A stretch of DNA of 64,000 nucleotides from Rhynchosporium graminicola (lineage: Eukaryota; Ascomycota; Leotiomycetes; Helotiales; Ploettnerulaceae): NCBI GenBank assembly GCA_900074885.1, contig FJUW01000007.1:1507609-1571608 (forward strand). Reading direction: 5' to 3'. The notes under the pieces were generated by a model. It was given only the letters and a program-made list of their open reading frames with translations. It ran no database searches and was not told the origin of the DNA. The translations under genes and the position numbers were made by a program. Each line of letters begins with the position of its first letter. The stretch's first letter is position 1. Below are positions 60,207 to 64,000 of this stretch, piece by piece.

Positions 60207-63200
60207 TGGGAAACGATCTTTTCGTAATGCTTCACGGATGAGATTGCTAATATGTATATCTGCGACGGTGACATCTTAGCGTCTGCTATGATGCGTCTGC
60301 TATGATGTCAAAGTACATCAATATGTCATTGGACTTTTTTCTTCAAATGCGGGACAAACTCGTTTACGGATTCGAATCAACACACTTGAAAGACCCTAAT
60401 GCGATTTAATGAATAGGACCCCACGAATCAAGTTCCGGAACCACTGTTGAGGTTGGCTCATGTTGTTAGGTGGCGCATGAACATGTCGTTGTCATCAAGC
60501 ATAAGCGAAGCGAGGATCGACACTGTTCCTGAACGTAAGGAAGTCTGATTCGTTGATCATCAACGGAGAATAACACCCGATACAAACAGTATTTATGGTA
60601 TCACATCTCTGACTCTTTCCCATTTTACTGCTTGCCTTTCTCCTCTCTAAGCGTCAAAGATCAATGTTGTCTTACAATCGAAGCACCCGATCCTGAAGTG
60701 TAGTCACTCATCGATTGACCCGAAGTTGGCGCCATGCATACATAGCTTTGGGTGCCCAGATATGTATTCTATCGTTACACTTCCTCATTTGTAGTACGAT
60801 TTCGCTATGTCGTTGCACCACATTCCCGTTCAGGCCTGCTTACAGATTGTCTTGAGGATAGTTCTAATCGTAATCTAAGTAAGGTCTTCATACTGTGTCG
60901 AAAGATTCCGACTTGGTCCAACCGCATCATCCTTGAATGCCTATGTCATCATCCGGCAGGCTCTGCAATATTTTTAATATCAAGAACATACATAACCCAT
61001 ACCGAACCGTGGACTTTCTTTGTTGAATTTGCGCTGAGCTTACAACTCGTCCTTTCAGACTTCCCCTACCGAGTCATCGCCAATGTTTGTAATTGCAGTG
61101 GACATTTGAGGAAAAACTGTAGCAGTCTGAGATGCGAGGAACTGAGGCAATCCGGTCAGGATCTCGCGGCTTCTAGTGATTTTGAAGTGACGGTAGGGCT
61201 GCAGTAATCGTTACGATTAAAACTTCTGTATACTGCTATAGTCACAATCATAAGGTTTATTTCAGTGACTACGGCTAGATCTGCAGATACCACTGAATTG
61301 AAAGCTGCCATTGCAGTGACAGTTTCTGTTATCGGTATAACGGCCAATGCAAAAGCTATCGAGATGGGTGACAAGCTGGGATAAAATAGAGCAATGAAAG
61401 TGTTCTGAACCATATAGATCCATCACAAACTTCCCATATAGATCTAGCACACCAATATAGAGGCATAAAGATACCGGAAGTTTGGGCTAGAGGAAAAGTC
61501 ATTTGAGACCTTGGCGGGTTTTGTGTGAACTGTTTTCGTCGTGCGAGATTTCGAGCGTATAGTAGAAGAATCCGTACTGCTAGCTGCCTAGTCTCACACG
61601 ATTTCAGATTGGACTCTCCATGATCAGATATCAAAGACTGACAAATAGAATCATGAGATTAGCAAAAATTGGAAAGATTGCCCGCACAAGAGACTTATAG
61701 AGCCCCTCGGAGGCGATCCATGCGGCTATCGACAGATAGCAGGCAAAATACGCGAACATGTATGGTGTTCTGGGGACTGCCAGCAAGTTCAACACGTGAA
61801 TCTGAGAATAACGTCATGTTGAGGTACTTTGATTACCAGAGTGACCAAAGGAAGGGAAACCGGAGGGAAGATTATTAAATGTACCATGAAACTCTCAATA
61901 AGAATTGAATGAAAGCAGAAAGTATCTCATGTGGATCTTGTGTATATTGTACAGTTAAGTATCCTGCGTCACTCATTGATTATGCTCGATGGGTAGCTAC
62001 TACTGCTTATTTAAGAAGTATAATCGAACATACCCGTCTCAATCTGACAACACAAAGTCTATAGACGCCAAAGATTGGTGATCAACGTGAGTTTATGATT
62101 AACAAACAACCTTTTGAGAGTCACATCGTCACACACATGGGAACAGGTGCATTTAGTGCGAGATGGACTCAGTATTCAGATAGGTATACATATAAACATG
62201 GCGAGTATGAAACCCAGATCCTCCCTTTCTTCCATAAACCTTAATAGAGGACTAATATCGAAGCCGAGAAACTCCCGTCGACTAGAGTAGTTTTGATAAG
62301 GAATTTCATTTCTCTGACATCGGGACTAAGCAAGTGAGATGCCGCAGTCTTAGAAGTGGTTGTTTTATTTACCTTCGTCATAGCTTTTTGAACTTTAACC
62401 CATCCAATCTATGTTCAAAAACGATAATTTTTCTAAGTAATGAATCCAGGTAGATAGGTTGTTGCGCAATTTATTCATATGCTCAAATCGGAATAGAGAA
62501 AGGCAGCTCCTTGATCACATGATATCTCGATGTGTTGCTGAACCAATTGCTCTCCTACCCTATCTAGATTATGCAGACTCATATTTCCTTAATATCAAAC
62601 GCAGTGATGAAATTTGCCTAAATAGACATTCCTTTCCCGAACTACTGCTTCTGTATCAGATACATTCTTTAAAGTCACGACCTCGCTAAAATTCGGCATG
62701 TTGAACGACGCATGGGAGAGACTTCTCCGCACTCTTCTCAGTCTCAAACACATCCAACAAAAAAGCTTTGGATTCTGTTCGCTTCTTACTATAGATCGGA
62801 TCATTTCATTACTATTTATTCTTATGCGTCTTGTGTATGCCCGTGCAGATCGAGGCCGATGATAAATGGCCGCCAGCCGGCCTTGTTGTGTTCGGGAGAT
62901 CAGTATAATCACCAGCGCTCTGGTCTATAGGACTGTTTAGACAGATATTCTGACGAGGCAGAATCCAAAGTTCTCAGCTCTACGTTGCCATAATTGTGTT
63001 GAAAGTATGCACACCGAAATGACTGCTCCTCCGACCACGTGATGGGTCATCGGAGGGGTCCCCCGAAGGGTCTCATACATCATTCGTCTCAGATTTCCTT
63101 CAGAAGTACAGCGCCTACTAGCTGAGCGTACTCAGAAGCCGGAACTATTGAATAAATCCTTCGAATGCATTGCACTCCTAGTGCACTGCCCGGTCGCGGC

Positions 63201-63667
63201 CCATCTATTTTGGTGCTTCACAGCTAGGAGGCCTCGACGGGGCAGATCCGACACCATTCCCATTTTCGAAGCAGCTGGGCAGCTTGTCCAGTAAGATTGT
63301 CTTCTTGTATGTGGATGGTAGACAACCTTCTCTGTGAGCCAGAGAGGAAGTTCAAGCCCGTGAGCTGCGATTGGGCTCATGCAGAAGTATCGCTGATGGA
63401 GGGGGCGCAAGACTTATCATTCGTTACTACACCGAGAATTCGAAGTGGTTTTGTTGGTCTTGGGATTCAGCATAGTCATGAGAGATAGTGTTGGAGTGAA
63501 TACATGCTGCAGGCTTCGATAAGTGGAGCATTCTTCTCTTTGGCACCGTGAGGTGACATTCATTGTCTGCACAGCGAAAGCCTCGTAGCTTTCGTTATCA
63601 TATAAAGGCTTCCTCTTCCGACCTGACATTGTTCATTCTACCTGCAATTAATCCTCCTCAGCTGATC
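60207..63667. other. Gene-poor stretch, about 3.5 kb
   Basis: Only short, overlapping frames. The longest (60,752-61,207 plus, 151 codons) has a Cys-rich NVCNCSGHLRKNCSSLRC segment but no known pattern. No tRNA or rRNA noticed. The duplicated AGCGTCTGCTATGATGCGTCTGCTATGATG at about 60,280-60,308 is a minor direct repeat. Confidence 0.5.
63601..63607 (+). promoter_or_regulatory. Probable TATA box of the right-edge gene
   Basis: TATAAAG lies 61 bases before the ATG at 63,668, followed by a pyrimidine-rich leader (CTTCCTCTTCC), the usual fungal promoter layout. Confidence 0.5.
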
Positions 63668-64000
63668 ATGGCTATTGTTTGGGATCCCCGTGCTACCTTG
63701 GGTATATATCCCGATGAATTCGGGTTCACCTGTGCCGGAACGACTCAGAAAGGGTTTCGATGCAGAAATTCTTTCATAAGGAACCAGTACTTGCTGCAAG
63801 CTGGCGAGATTCTTGATACGCTTTCCCAATATCACCTGGTATGGCTTATTTCAGACGAACCTCGACTTCTCGCAACCTTGAAGACTCTTTCATGGCTCAC
63901 GCTTTGCCCTCGCTGGCATCAAAAGCCAGGTCGACACAACCAGACATTAACAGTGACATCTCATTGGCTTCAAGTACTCCGATCTGCAGAAAAAGCACCA
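63668..64000 (+). CDS. Start of a fungal protein with Cys/His motifs, cut by window edge
   Basis: The frame is open from ATG at 63,668 to the last base (111 codons, no stop). The N-terminus reads MAIVWDPRATLG, then CAGTTQKGFRCRNSF (C-x8-KGxRC-like), then an Ala/Leu-rich helix, then LTLCPRWHQKPGRHNQ. The pairing of a C...KGxRCxN element with a later C-x-RWHQ is a pattern I associate with a group of uncharacterised fungal proteins and may bind zinc; that is inference. An intron beginning GTATGG near 63,839 is possible, since the motif would still be partly kept. A TATA box lies upstream. Confidence 0.6.
   Translation, partial: MAIVWDPRATLGIYPDEFGFTCAGTTQKGFRCRNSFIRNQYLLQAGEILDTLSQYHLVWLISDEPRLLATLKTLSWLTLCPRWHQKPGRHNQTLTVTSHWLQVLRSAEKAP

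Noticed and set aside
60364..60380. GGATTCGAATC resembling a tRNA T-arm
   Set aside because: No acceptor or anticodon stem can be formed around it.
61156..61413. Hydrophobic 85-codon minus-strand frame resembling a membrane protein
   Set aside because: Overlaps other open frames and has no homology pattern; the hydrophobicity comes from the complement of an Ala/Thr-rich frame.

Overview
The window reads as nuclear DNA of a filamentous ascomycete (Pezizomycotina). Split genes carry 47-107 bp introns with GT...CTAAC/CTGAC...AG signals. LTR retrotransposons are saturated with C-to-T and G-to-A transitions: CpA is rare, TpA is very common, and Gln/Trp codons have become stops. That pattern is what repeat-induced point mutation (RIP) leaves. 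I do not name a species.

Left block, 1-40,426: a retrotransposon graveyard with no intact gene. I could rebuild the insertion layers from LTR pairs and 5-bp target-site duplications (TSDs). (a) A minus-strand Copia remnant (1-~6,540) is interrupted by a 1,470-bp non-autonomous LTR element (2,518-3,987, TSD GTAGT). (b) A plus-strand element remnant ends in a 3' LTR at 8,307-8,572 and abuts a minus-strand gag-like remnant (8,573-~9,600). (c) A RIP-degraded block of unknown identity (~9,700-10,887 plus 18,144-20,117) is split by a 7,251-bp minus-strand Gypsy element (10,888-18,138, TSD CGTAT). (d) A 6,240-bp minus-strand Copia element lies at 20,118-26,357 (TSD TATAG). (e) A plus-strand chromodomain Gypsy element (26,958-40,426, TSD GAAAA) contains a second copy of its own family (28,597-35,461, TSD CTATC). 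An N at 32,614 joins two 299-bp near-copies there, which looks like an assembly join.

Right block, 40,427-64,000: ordinary-composition genic DNA that begins exactly at the outer LTR edge. Genes in order: an amidase-signature enzyme (minus, about seven exons, two apparent frameshifts); a large Ser/Pro-rich disordered protein of 836 aa (minus); a gene-poor stretch of about 6.4 kb; a two-exon GNAT acetyltransferase (plus); a two-exon M18 aspartyl aminopeptidase (plus); a weak unrecognised gene or pseudogene (minus); a four-exon NTF2/SnoaL-like protein with a possible mitochondrial presequence (minus); and the start of a Cys-motif fungal protein running off the right edge (plus). These look like independent genes, not a pathway cluster.

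The most notable structural observation is a short hairpin between the end of the coding region and the polypurine tract. It occurs in five LTR elements from at least three families, with different stem sequences.
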